From the NCBI GenBank assembly GCA_007449985.2, contig VIIQ02000811.1:1-64000 (forward strand): DNA of 64,000 nucleotides. The letters are read 5' to 3'. Within the stretch, counting starts at the first letter, position 1. Each line of letters starts with the position of its first letter. Origin of the DNA: Desmodesmus armatus (lineage: Eukaryota; Chlorophyta; Chlorophyceae; Sphaeropleales; Scenedesmaceae). The notes below the pieces were generated by a model. It ran no database searches. It worked only from the letters and a program-made list of their open reading frames with translations, and had not been told where the DNA came from. Of the stretch, positions 21,040 through 33,093 are shown piece by piece. The position numbers were made by a program, and so were the translations under genes.

Positions 21040-22640
21040 GCTGATAAGGTGTGCCGAGCATCACTGTTGAGACTTTCCTCAACATCCCTCGCACATCGCT
21101 GTGTCACCTTTCCAAACTCGAGGTAACTTCTCTTGCCCGTGTGTCCCATGAAGGCACTGCTGTCTGACTTTGATGTTCATGCTCCTAGTCACGTGCCGTG
21201 CCGTTGTGTGGGCACAGGCCCTGGTGGGGCAGCACGAGGTGGTCACAGTTGTTGCAACCTGTACATGCACTGGCATACCATACCGCATGCATGTAGATGC
21301 ACAAGGGAGTTGAGCTGTAAACTTCAAGCTCACATTGACAAGCCTGACAGCAGCACCCCAAGTCTGGCCCAGCAACGGACTTCAATCGGGTTTACTTACT
21401 AACCTTTTCCTACTGGTTTGCAGCATGACTGCTTGATCACGGTGTTCACTTCTTCTTATTCTAGTGGTTTTTCTGTTGAAGTTGTGAGAGGTGCATATGT
21501 CTCGTTCTGCCTGTACCTGGGCACGTGCCAACTATTACTGTGTTATTCTCACAAGTACCGTACAACACGCCGTACAGTACCTCCGTGTAACACCTTCTTC
21601 TTGTACTGTCACACACCGTACCGTACTGGCAGTACATGTGGCTGAGGCGAGCAGGGCCCAGCAACATGGAAGCAGGATCAGCCTGAAACACAATTTTTGA
21701 TGTCTGTAATTGTTGAAAAGTGACCTTCTTGGCAGCTGCTGGCATCTGCAGGCCCCTGCTGCTTGGCCATGGTGGGGGCCCCTTGTCGTGTCTGCTGCAC
21801 CCTTTCGTACCTGTGGCCCGTATGCAACGTGGTTGCTTGATTGCCGTGTAACACTTCTTCTACTTCCATGGTGCGGATCAGCAAACTGCAGCAACACTTT
21901 GTACACTGTGCCTTCCGTCACTTGTCTTAGACCTAAAACTTGTCACTTGTCATTACAGCATTGGCCGAGTCAGTTTGCACACACCCACTGGGTTTTGAGC
22001 TACAATTGGCACATAAACTTCTGCCCTAGTTGTGTGGTGCCCTGTCTATCAGTAGCACGTGTCTATGTGCAGCACAATGGATGTGTCAGAGGAGTAATTG
22101 ATGACATGGCGATGGAATGCACGCCCAATTTGCAACACCTCGTTGAAGCTGACAGGCTGTTTGAACTTCAAACTTTGATGGGTGGCTAGTGCAGGTCTTT
22201 GACTGGTGCCCACTGGGAACTTGTTTGGCTGTTGCTCCATGCAGGGACGGCTGGCTTGGCGGCCGATTTCAATTGCACTCATACCTCACCTGCCGCAGTG
22301 GCCCTAGCCTCAAACAGAGCAGGGCCGGTCTGGCCACACTGAACAAGGCATGCATACACAAAACCACTGGCTCGTGTGCACTCTTGGCTTAAAGTCAGCT
22401 TGGTCCCCGTGCCGTGGACAGCCGTTAACATTGCATCTCGGACCTCAAGTGGATCTTGGTTTCCCTTTCGATGCTGGGTGTTGTTGCAGCCTAGCTGCAT
22501 GAGCCCGCTGAAGTAAGATCACAAAGGCTGAAGCTGCTGTGTCTGTCAACGAAAAGAAGTGGTTAGTGATGCATATGCATGTGCTGGGTGTCGTTGCAGC
22601 TTAACTGCATGAGCCCGCTGTGTAATCCCTTTCTCTTGTT
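21040..22640 (+). mobile_element. Further retroelement 3' ends with conserved hairpin
   Basis: Hairpins occur at 21420-21432 (GCAGCATGACTGC), 21824-21836 (GCAACGTGGTTGC), 22486-22498 (GCAGCCTAGCTGC) and 22596-22608 (GCAGCTTAACTGC). The first two are followed by TTGATNNCGGTGT-type sequence and TTC-rich tails. No coding region is recognised in between. Confidence 0.6.
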
Positions 22641-23930
22641 CCTCAAATTAATTCTTTGTCTCAAGTTACTGCTTTGTCATCAACAACACTCGTCTGGGCC
22701 TGCAACAACATTCGTCTGGCTTGACTTGAAGCTGTTACACCTCCACCTCCCGGCCAACACTGCTACGAGCACCTGCCACACACAGCGTGCATCCAACCAC
22801 AACCCGCACCATGAGGTATACCCCCCCCCCCTCCCCCCGTCCAACAAGCCCCTGGCGTTGCCAGTTGGCTAACCCTACATGCTACACCCTACACCCCCCC
22901 CCCCCCCCTCCACAACAACAACCATCCCGAGTTATTGGGTGCCAGCCAGGATTGTGCAGGCCCCAAACCGGGCACCTGCAGGTTCCAAAACCATGCAAAG
23001 CCTTCGATCCGCAATCCCCCCACCCTCTCGACGGTAACCCTCGCCACTTGCAGCAGAGGTACAAAAGGGCATGACACCCACATTCACTCTCCATCCAACT
23101 GTACGCCCAGATCCAACTGTACGTCCAGATGTACAGTGCGAACGTCTGGCTTTTTGCCAGCAGGGTGGATAAGACCCTTCACCACTCCCACTGAAATGCC
23201 AGTGAACCAATACTATCCGCCATCACCAGCAAATAGTATCCCCCCCACCCTGCAGCCACTGCCAAGCACCCAATGAAGATGCCACCTGCTCAATGCTCCC
23301 TACTCTACACAGTGCTGAGCTGCGCATGCTTGAACACTGAGACACAACCACCTGTCTAGCTTTACCATCTCTGCATGACCACCGCCGCTGCTGCCGCCGC
23401 CCCCTGCACCACTGTCCAAACTTGGCTGGCACCCACCATCAACCGCAAGATGTGAAAACTTGATGCGCAAAGGCAGACACCCGTAATCATGCCGTGCGCA
23501 AGCATACTTGCATGTATGACGGCATTGGCCAGACGCCAGGGGCAAAAAACACACGCACCAGCACACACGTACCGCCTGCGCGAGCCACCATCACTACCGG
23601 ACACAGACGCAGTCACCAACACTCTTCAAACATTCACCCCAAGCAGCAATCCCAACATGCATTCCAACATGCATGCCATTCATCAACATGAAGTGTGCCA
23701 GGGCAGCAAGAAGCCCGCAAACCCTCAGGCCATCGCTTGACGAACAGTCACCCAACACATGCTTGAGGCCAGTTGCACTGCTGCGGCTGCTTGCTGTCGC
23801 TGCTGCCACGGCTGTCCCAGCCAGCTGTGCCTCCTCCAAGCCTATGCCCAATGATGATGAGATGCCAGCCTGGTAGGCTGCTGCTGCTTCCACTGCCCGC
23901 CTGCAATGCTGCTTCTCGCGCCGCCGCTGC
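22640..23930. other. No gene recognised
   Basis: Pyrimidine-rich spacer with C-runs at 22820-22830 and 22895-22910. It lies between the retroelement cluster and the 3' end of the nucleoplasmin-like gene. I see no supported gene. Confidence 0.4.
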
Positions 23931-23932
23931 TG

Positions 23933-23937
23933 CTTAC
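23933..23937 (-). terminator. Putative TGTAA polyadenylation signal
   Basis: TGTAA on the minus strand, 27 nt past the stop codon of the nucleoplasmin-like gene. TGTAA is the usual green-algal poly(A) signal. Confidence 0.5.
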
Positions 23938-23963
23938 AGCGCTGCTGCTGCTCCTCCTGCTGT

Positions 23964-26900
23964 CTATTTCTTCTTCAGTCCCACCTGCTCCCCGTTGAGT
24001 GTGAAGGTGTCGGGGTGCTGCAGCAGGAAGGCCTTGAACTTGGTAGGCAGACCCTCAGGACGCTTCACCTGCAGCAGCAAGGGGGGGGGTAATGGAACGC
24101 ACTGTCAGTTTGCGGCAATCATGCCCTCACCTAGAATTCCCTACCACTGCGCCCATGACTACATCATTCTGACAACACCCTCCCCCCTCAATCCCATTGA
24201 ACTTGGTGGACAACCCCTCAGGACGCTTCACCTGCAGCAGCAAGGGGGTGAGGTAAAAAATCACTGTCAGTTTGCAGGAATCATGCCCGCATCTCCCCTT
24301 CCTTACCACTGCGCCCATGAGTTCGTCTGTATATACTCCTCATATCCTTGTCACTTCACACCCCGTAAAGCACTGCACACTCAAGTAATCCCTGTGCTAA
24401 CACACGACTAAAACCCCCATTGCCCACCTTAGTTGCCAGTGTGCTGAGGGGCTGGCTGCCTCCCGTCTTCAGCTCAGCCACCCTCAACCCTGCACAGCCT
24501 CCACCCCAACCCCCCTTCCCATCCAACCCTCTGTATGTTGCATAGCCCCTCCCATTGACAGTCTGACGACTTCCCCCCCCCCTCTCCTTGCACACCCTTG
24601 TCCCCCCCCCCACACACACACACACACTGTGTTTCTGACTGTCATGATGATTGTATCGTCTGTCATCAAGCTTAGTGTCTAACACACACACTATACACAC
24701 CTGAGCCCCCCCCCCCCCACACACACACACACCATACGCACCTAAGCCCCCCCCTCCCCCCCCCCCCCCCCACACACACACACGGGCCAGTAAGCCTCAA
24801 GGGACGGGGGATCTAAAAACCCACCTTAGTTGCCAGGGTGCTGAGGGGCTGGCTGCCTCCCTTCTTCAGCTCAGCAACCAACGCTGACTTGTACGCAGAC
24901 ACAACAGCAGCATCACCGCCTGCGCAGACCCCCACCACAAATGATCAGACAGCAGCAGCAGCAGCGGCAATTAAATCAGAAGCAGAGACAGACAGACAGA
25001 CAGACAGGTTGCATGATGGTCGTGAGCCAATCTACACGCCAACTTGATGGGAATTCTGGGGGAATGCTGCAAATGCGTCACCAGTACTTGAAAGCAGGGG
25101 AGTTGCGCTGCAACCACAATCACCACACCAGGACAACGTCCCCCACTCAACCAGTACACACCCTCACCTGCTGCTGCTGCTGTCTTTGCTGCTGGTCCCT
25201 TTGCTGGTGCGCTGGCGGGCACTGGCTTGCCCTCCTGGCCCTTCTGCTTCTTGGCCTGCTGCTGCGGCTGGGGTGTCAGCGGCTGACCACCACGCTTGCC
25301 CTGTGCACGCGCGCGGGGAGGGGGGGGGGGGTGAGGGGGGGAGGGGAATCACTCATTTGCAACAAAGACATCACTTTTCTGGTTCACAATTACCATGTGC
25401 ACACAGGGGAAAGAAAGGGGGGGGGGGGTCGGCGGCTGACCACCACGCTTGCCCTGTGCAGGTTTGGGCGAGAGAGGGGGGATATAGTGTTAAGACAGTG
25501 GGGAAGAACAAACAAGGGGAGGCGGTCAGTGGGCGTGCGGGTGTCAGCGGCTGAGTTGCACAATGTGACGGAGAGGAGGGAGGGGGGAGGGGGTTGGGGG
25601 TGGGAGGGGGGGGAGAGGGGAGAGGGGGGGACCAAGCTTTCACGTTCCCTTTTTTCCCTTCACGCGCCTGTTGTGAGCACGGCTGTGAGGTCAGAGGCCA
25701 GCACGCGTGTGGTCATGTGCACGCTGCAAGGTTGGGAATACGGATCAAACTCACCTTGGCTGCTGCTGCTGCTGCCTGCTGCTGCGGCTGCTCCTCATCC
25801 GATGACTCATCCTCCTCCTCGTCATCGTCCTCGTCATCATCTGACTCACCCTCATCTGATGACTCACCCTCTGACAGCACAGCACAGCACAGCACAGCAC
25901 GGAGCATGCCACCACATCAGGCATGGCACATTGCAACACAAAGCGCCACACCATGCAACATGCGCCTGATCACCATCTTGTCATCGCTGTGTTGTGCGCC
26001 GCAGTTGATGCATGGGTAAGCTCAAGGACCCTTGGCTTTGCAATGCTGCCAGCTGTGTCACAAGTGGCAAACTGTTGCGAAATGACTGATGGTGACTCAT
26101 GGTGACTGATGGCAACTGTGAATGAGTCAATTACTCACCGTCATCCTCCTCTGCCTCCACATCTGAGTGACACATTTGTGTGACGGAGGGGAAGCAGGAC
26201 GTGAACATGTGCAGCATAGGATTGCAGCAGCAGCAGCAGCAGCAGGAGCAGCAGAGAAGGATCAGCAAGCACATCACCGAATGCAGCACGCGTTGCCTAC
26301 CTCGATCGACAGTGCGGGCCTGCGTGACACACACCGTGTCTATCAATGCATGCGCACTCCTACAGACCCCATTTCTCGGAGTTTTGAAAACCGATACACA
26401 GCCTGGGTGCCCAACACCAATGCATCTACCTGCTGAGGTGCTCTCGCACCTTGTCACACATATGTACACGTACCAGCCACCCCACCTGCCAGAACCCCTC
26501 CCAGAACAAGAAGACCAGCCCAATTTGTGATACAAACATGGTTGCCGTTGGTTCAAAGGCAACCGCCTTGGAAAATTACACAGCCCAAACAGGTAGGGCG
26601 ATGATATACACAGCACACACATGTGTGGTCTCAAACAGCACTATCGCTTCCTTTGCCAGCGTGAAACTTGTTGCCAAGCATCCCAACACAATGTTTATGC
26701 ACCGCTTGGTCCGTCAGAGTGCGTTGCTGTGCACCCCCCCCCCCCCAACTTCCTTTTGTGCATTCAGGGCACCCACCCACTTCTTGTCCACACCCCCACC
26801 CACCAGCATACTCAACCTCTGCCACCAGAACATCAGAATCCAATGTACAAAGAGGCCCATGCCCGAATAAGCTGCTCAACCAGGAACATACTCGCCAGGT

Positions 26901-29900
26901 AGGTAAGTAACACACACACACCACAATCAACCTTCCCATCTCAAAACGTCTTTCATCCGTACCCATGCCCCTCACACCTTCCAGCCAAAACCCCAACCCC
27001 CAGCCACCACCACCCTCAAACCCCACCCACCAGCATACTCCACCCTGCCACCAAATCATCCAAGTTCAATGTACAAGGAGACTCATGTGTGAACAAACTA
27101 CCCAAACAGCACCATGCTCATAAGGTAAGTGAAACACACACCAGCATCAACTATTCCCATACCAAAACCCCTTCATCCATGCCCCAAACCCCACCCCCCA
27201 AACCCCAGCCACCACCACCCCCAAACCCCACCCACCAGCATACTCCACCCCTGCCACCAGATCATCAGAGTCAATGTCCAGTGGGTCGCCACTCTCACTC
27301 TCCCCCTCATCCTCACTCTCACTCTCTCCCTCGTCACTGCTCATCCCTTGATCACTGAATGACTTAGCCCCCAGGCGACGGTCATACTGGTCACCTGGGG
27401 GCAGCAAAGAATGCAGTAAATAAACACAACAATCTAGTAAGTCTGAATATTAACTTGAACAGTAATATAGCAGTCTGTAAAGAAGCACCGTGTTTGAAAT
27501 AAACCCGGCCTGTTGTGGACTTGGCAGTAGTGGATGGTCCTTCACAAAGTCAAGGGAGGAACTAATCGACACACCACCTGCAACCCCCCTCCCAGCCCCC
27601 CCCCCCCCCCCCCCCCCCCCCCCACGCCCGCCCCATTGCTTTCTCTCTCCTGCCCGTTCAGCAGTGATTGATCCAGCCGTGTTTGCTTTTTAAGCAGAAC
27701 CATGGCCGCCCACCCTTCAGAGGACACGATAAGAAAACAAAGACCAACTGAAACGACCAATTACGAAAACCCCACCTCTGATGTTTAACAAAGGCGACTA
27801 GTTGCCAGCTGTCCACACAATAAACACCCCAGCCCCTTGAAGCCCCCCCCCCCCCCGACATGCCGAAGTCCCTGCCCCATTACGTCAAAATCACAAGCAC
27901 CCATGACGCCAGCATCACCCCCCCCCCCCCGACCCCCGTCAAAACCACGCCCCACAAATATCCCCTGATTGCATTGATCCCTCCCCAACCCGCTGCCAGC
28001 CCCCCTCCCCCCCAAACACGCCTGTCAACCACCCCAGTCCCCCAAAGCGCCGTCCCCCCAAAGAACGCCCCCCCCCCTTTCTCAAACATATCAAGCACCT
28101 GCTCCCTCACTCCACATTCACAAGCAGCCCATGATGCCAGCATCATGCCCCCGCCCTCCAAGTCCAGTTCCCACCCTGGCACTCCCCCCCCCCCCCCCAC
28201 ACACACACACCAAACTCGCTTCAAACTCACCCCACCCAGCATGTCTGCATCTACCCACTAGCCACTCCCTATAAGACCCCTCCACCGTCTCATGAAAACA
28301 CACCCACAAAACGCATCCACTGCCCCCACATGATGGGTGATAGCAGCAAGTGTTGGAGGGTGGATGAAGGCGTGTTCAGTTGCAGCTCTCACCCTTCGTG
28401 TCTGCATGCTCGCCCTCCACACTCTCATCCTCTTCATTCTGCTGTCAACCCCTCCCCTCCCCCCCCCCCCAAACACACACTCCACTGCCCCCATATGATG
28501 GGTGAGAGCAGCAACTGTTGGAGGGTGGGTACGGTTTGGGCAACCCTCACTCCAACAGTTGCAGCTCTCACCCTTCATGTCTGCATGCTCGCCCTCCTCA
28601 CTCTCATCCACTTCATTTTGCTGCCCCCCCCCCCCCCCACACACACACACACAAATGCATGCCGTCGCTGCACTCCACGGTTTGCTGATCCTTGCAGAAT
28701 TGTTTTGTGTAATGCTGTAGAACCTGCTAGAACCGCATGCGTGTGCTGCCATGTATCCTTACTTGCGACACACTCGAACGCAACACCAGTACCCCATCAC
28801 AGAAAAACACCATAATACCCCCCCCTTAAAGGCGCTCAATGTGACTCACCCATCATGTCTGCATCCTCGCCCTCCTCACTCCTCATGTCATCCTCACTCT
28901 CCCCCTCCTCCTCACTCTCATCCTCCGCCCCACTCTCATCCTCCTCATTTTGCTTTCCATCTCCCCCCGCCCCCAGGGTTTGCACAACACTCAAACGCAG
29001 CACGAGCAGAGGGTACATCCGTTCTAAAGCCCGTCAACCACAAACTCTCTTGCAAGCCCCCCCCCCCCCCCCCAAAACGCCCTGAGTGTGACTCACCCAT
29101 CATGTCTGCATCCTCGCCCTCCTCACCCTCACTCTCATCCTCACTCTCCCCCTCCTCCTCACTCTCATCCTCCTCACTGCTGCTGCCCCCTGCAATGCCA
29201 TTGGCCGCTGCTGCTGCTGCTGCTGCCTTGCCAGAGCCCCTGAGTGGAACCGCCTGGACAGTCACGACACAGCACAGCACATCACAAATGACAGGCAGTC
29301 CGTGAGGACAGTGAGGGCAGCCGTACTTGCCGATCCAGTAGTTTTGACACAGAAAACAGGCAGCTATGTTTGAGAATGCTGATGAAGGCTGGCGTTCAAA
29401 GTGAAAATCACCAAAAGCTTGTGAAGCAGCTGGCATCATGTCATAAGTCACGCAAGTCAGATGCATGCTGCCTCGCTGCACTAGGTTGACCGTGACAGGC
29501 ACCCTACCCACCCACCCACACCCCAAGCCCCCAAACCCACCTTAGCCCCATTTTGCTGCACAGGCACCAGCTGTTGAGGTGCCTCACTCTCACTCTCCTC
29601 CTCACTCTCACTCTCATACTTGTTGTCATCCATGTCATCCTCAAACCCCCAAAGGAGCGGGTCATGTAGCCAGACATATCCCCCCCACCACCACCACCAC
29701 CACCACCACCACCACCTTCCCCCACCTCCCCCTGCACCCCCCCCCCTTACCCCCTACCCCCCCCCCCCCACACACACACACACAAACCCACCTTGCCACC
29801 ATTCTGCTGCATAGGCACCAGCTGTGGCGCCTCCTCCTCTTCCTCCTCACTCTCACTCTCCTCCTCACTCTTACTCTCATACTCGTCAACATCCATGTCA

Positions 29901-30005
29901 TCCTCGTACCCCCCGAAGGAGCAGGTCATGTATCCAGACAAATCCCCCCACCCACCACCACCACCTTCCCCCACCTCCCCGTGCACCCCCCCCCCTACCC
30001 CACAC

Positions 30006-30037
<32 letters not shown>

Positions 30038-33000
30038 AAACCCACCTTGCCACCATTCTGCTGCACAGGCACCAGCTGTAGCGCCTCCTCCTCTTCCTCA
30101 CTCTCACTCTCCTCCTCACCCTCACCCTCTTACTCATAATCCATGTCATCCTCATAGTCCCCGAATGAGCGGGTCATGTAGCCAGACATATCCCCCACCA
30201 CACCACCACCTCCTCCCCCCCCCCCCCCCCCCCGCCACCCCAACACCCCCCCCCCCTCCACAGACACACAAACCCACCTTTCCTCCATTCTGCTGCACAG
30301 GCACCAGCTGTGGCGCCTCCTCCTCTTCCTCCTCACTCTCACTTCACTCTCCTCCTCACTCTCACTCTCCATCTCATACTCATCATCATCCATATCACCC
30401 TCAAACCCCCGAAGGAGTGGGTCATGTAGCCAGACAGGACCCCCCCCCCCCTACACACTCTTGTAACTCATGTGTTTAACACACCCCCCTCCCTTGCCGC
30501 CCCCTCTCCCACTCCCCCCCCCCCCCCCACACACACACAAACCCACCTTGCCACCATTCTGCTGCATTGGCACCAGCTGTGGTGCCTCCTCCTCCTCTTC
30601 CTCACTCTCACTCTCCATCTCATACTCGTTGTCATCCATGTCATCCTCAAAACTCCCGAAGCAGCGGGTCATGTAGACATATCCCCCCCCCCCCCCCACC
30701 ACCACCACCACCACCACCACCTTTCCCAACTTCCCCCCTGCACCCCCCCCCCACCCCTTACCCCCCCCCCCTCTCCACAGACACACAAACTCACCTTGCC
30801 ACCATTCTGCTGCATAGGCACCAGCTGTGGCGCCTCCTCCTCTTCCTCCTCACTCTCACTCTCCTGCTCGCTCCCACTCTCCATCTCGTCATCATACTCA
30901 TCATCATCAGATTCCCCAACATCAAATGAGCGGGTCATGTAGCCTGACAGGAACACACTGCTCTTGCCGGTGTGCCTGAAACCCATCTTGCTGCTGAACC
31001 CAAAATCAGCAGGAAACTGGTCTGTGGGGGGGACACAGGGGGGGGGGGGAGGGGGACACAGAGGGGGGGGGGGGGGGAGCAGTGTTTGTGTCAAAAAAGG
31101 GGGGATTGAGGAAACAGCAGGGGGTAAATCGTGTAGCCGGACAGGAACACGCTGCTCTTGCCGGTGTGTCTGAACCCCATCTTGCTGCTGAACCCAAAAT
31201 CAGCAGGAAACTGGTCTGTGGGGGGGACACAGAGGGGGGGGGGGGGGCAGCAGTGTTTGTGTCAAAAAAAGGGGGGTCGAGGAAACAGCAGCTGCTAAGT
31301 CGTGCAGCCAGACGAGAACACACTGCCCTTGCCGGTGTGCCTGAACCAGACATTGCTGCGGAATCCAGAGTCAAATGGAAAATCCATCAGCGCTCTCACC
31401 TGTGCGCCCCAGCTCCAGTGTGCCCAGTGCCACCTCCTTCCTTTCCATGCCAGGGATGATATGCAACCTCCCTGCCCCCCCCCCCCCCCACACACACACA
31501 CACACACACACACACCATCACCACCAGCACCAAACGAAGCTCCTGCCCTAACCTCCCCCCTTTTTGTAGTACAAACTAGTATCGGCCCTTGTAGTACAAA
31601 CTACCACCGGCCCTCTTTACCTGTGCGCCCCAGCTCCAGTGTGCCCAGTGCAACTTCCTTCTTTTCCGTTCCATCCAGGCTGACCATTACCACCTCCCCC
31701 CCCCCCCCACACACACACACACACGCACACACACCACCACCACCACCACCACCACCAACCCAAGGCTCCCCGTCACATGTATTCACCTGTGCGCCCCAGC
31801 TCCAATGTGCCCAGTGCAACTTCCTTCTTTTCCGTGCCATCCAGGTCCACAGGGATAATCTTTACCACGTGGCGGCCGGGCTTAGCGTTCTCATCTAACG
31901 CTGCACTGGTCACATGTGCAATCTCCATCCTGCAAGCGACACAAGGGGCGGGGGGCGGGGGGGGGGGGGGGGGTGCTCACACCTTGATTGCTGGTACACA
32001 TTGCGGTGGGGGTCGGCACGATCCACCTTGCTTGCACCTAAGCTCCAAACTGCAGGAGGGGGGGGGGGGGGGGGAGAGGGGGGGGGGGGAGGAGGTGAGG
32101 GGGGGGGGGCTTGGGTGTCAGCCGGGCTGTGCATTTTCATCAAGCGCCGCACTGCTTACATGAGCAATCTCTCTCCTGGGGAGAGCAGGGGAAAGCAGGG
32201 AGGGGGATGGAGGGGAGTGTGAGCATTGCATCCTTTCCTTGTGATGCGGCTCGCGCCAAGCTGTGCCACGGCGCAGCATGGCACAGCATGACACGGCAGC
32301 TGCTGCACGTGCTCAACGTGACGGTATAGAGACGTGCTGAGCAGCTGCTGCGTCACGCTGTGCCAGACGCACAGCGTGCAGCCCGGGGGTTGCCCTAGGG
32401 ATATCAGCAACAAGCTCACAACAGCACGGAGAGGCAAGCATAGGGGGCTGAAAAAGGAGGGCTCAGGAACTGCAAATGCCAGACACTGCATTGAAATGCA
32501 CTTCCTTCCAGATGCAAGGAAACCATGCCACGTAGAATAGTGTCGCGTGCAATGCACAGCGCAGCATGGCGTGACAAGCAAAGACACGTAAGGCATCTGC
32601 TGCACACCATGCTCTGCCAAGCATAACAGCGTGCAGGGACAGAGTCGCAGGGATGTCAGCAACAAGCTCACAACAGCACGGAGAGGCAAGCATAGGGCTG
32701 AGAAAAGGGGTTTGCGGGGAGACAGAACCAGGTGATGATATGGTGTTGTAAGTAGCCGGGGGTGAGAATGAGGGAGAAGATCCAAGGGTCGCAATCGCCC
32801 TGACTGCACTGCTGCTGCAATGCGACTGCTACTGGTCTGTCGTCCCTTGCTGTGCTGACTGCAGCTGCTTACAAACATATGGAGATGAGCGAAACCTTTA
32901 ACAGATGCTGCTGCTGCTGCTGCCAAGAGATCGAGAACAGCAAGGATTCCGGCTCTCTGCTGCTGGTGACTCACACTCCGATAATCTCTGACAAGTTTGA

Positions 33001-33093
33001 GTAGACTTTCTTGCCAGGTGGTACCTCCAGGCACCAGAACTCCACCTGCTGCGGTCCTCCGGACAGCTGCATACCCATCTCGTCGTCGGACAT
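23964..33093 (-). CDS. Nucleoplasmin-like (HD2/FKBP53-type) acidic chromatin protein
   Basis: Ten exons give an unbroken 425-residue model: 33093-32975, 31929-31787, 31021-30795, 29253-29097, 27394-27236, 26162-26139, 25870-25755, 25300-25168, 24919-24825, 24068-23964. Residues 16-115 form a plant nucleoplasmin-like domain: VEFWCLEVPPGKKVY (compare MEFWG.EVKPGK of HD2 and FKBP53), IAHVTSAALDENAKPGR, LGTLELGRTG, FRHTGKSSVFLSGY. Residues 120-310 are acidic Ser/Glu/Asp tracts (histone-chaperone-like), followed by a basic K/Q-rich linker (GKRGGQPLTPQ). The C-terminus (about 365-425) carries AYKSALVAELKKGG, TKVKRPEGLPTKFKAFL and LNGEQVGLKKK. It is neither an FKBP domain nor the HD2 zinc finger, and its pattern resembles a small winged-helix (LOTUS/OST-HTH-like) fold. 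Expected role: nuclear or nucleolar histone binding. Most introns contain extra partial exon copies. Confidence 0.75.
24190..24480 (-). repeat. Copies of exon 9 (donor half) and exon 10 (acceptor half)
   Basis: 24480-24428 repeats VAELKTGGSQPLSTLATK with the donor of exon 9. About 24245-24190 repeats the acceptor gctgctgcag and VKRPEGLSTKF of exon 10. They lie head to tail in the single intron between exons 9 and 10. Confidence 0.9.
25425..25453 (-). repeat. Copy of the exon 8 start with acceptor
   Basis: Repeats the acceptor (ctgcacag) and GKRGGQPPT at the start of exon 8 (GKRGGQPLT), 153 bp upstream, and then runs into a poly-C tract. Confidence 0.85.
26797..27055 (-). repeat. Two copies of the exon 5 donor half
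   Basis: The end of exon 5 (DDLVAGVEYAG plus gtgggtggg) recurs ending near 27028 (DDLVAGWSMLVG, frameshifted) and 26800 (DVLVAEVEYAG), both with the gtgggtgg donor. Confidence 0.85.
28230..28960 (-). repeat. Copies of the exon 4 donor half (DADMMG)
   Basis: The end of exon 4 (EGEDADMMG plus gtgagtc) recurs near 28848, 28571, 28390 and 28235 as DADMMG, HADMKG, HADTKG and DADMLG. Each is followed by a GTGAG donor and flanked by poly-C runs. Confidence 0.85.
29541..30680 (-). repeat. Five tandem copies of the exon 3 donor half (acidic segment)
   Basis: After exon 3 (ending 30795), copies end near 30547, 30275, 30047, 29790 and 29541. Each has SGYMTRSFG-type start, a Glu/Ser/Asp run, EEAPQLVPMQQNGGK and a GTGGGT donor, followed by GT-repeats and long C-runs (on the + strand). 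The spacing is about 230-270 bp. Some copies are frameshifted inside the acidic run. None has the acceptor half. Confidence 0.9.
31125..31215 (-). repeat. Upstream copy of exon 3 with its acceptor
   Basis: Repeats the acceptor (cccacag) and first half of exon 3 (QFPADFGFSSKMGFRHTG) almost perfectly, 194 bp upstream of the primary exon, and ends before the acidic part. Confidence 0.9.
31300..32180 (-). repeat. Decoy copies of exons 2 and 3 of the nucleoplasmin-like gene
   Basis: A copy at about 32178-32112 repeats the acceptor half of exon 2 (REIAHVSSAALDENAQPG, then stop). Copies at about 31690-31620 and 31455-31400 repeat its donor half (ERKEVALGTLELGRTG plus gtga). A copy at about 31393-31300 repeats exon 3 (FRHTGKGSVFSSG). 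C-runs and G-runs separate them. Confidence 0.85.
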
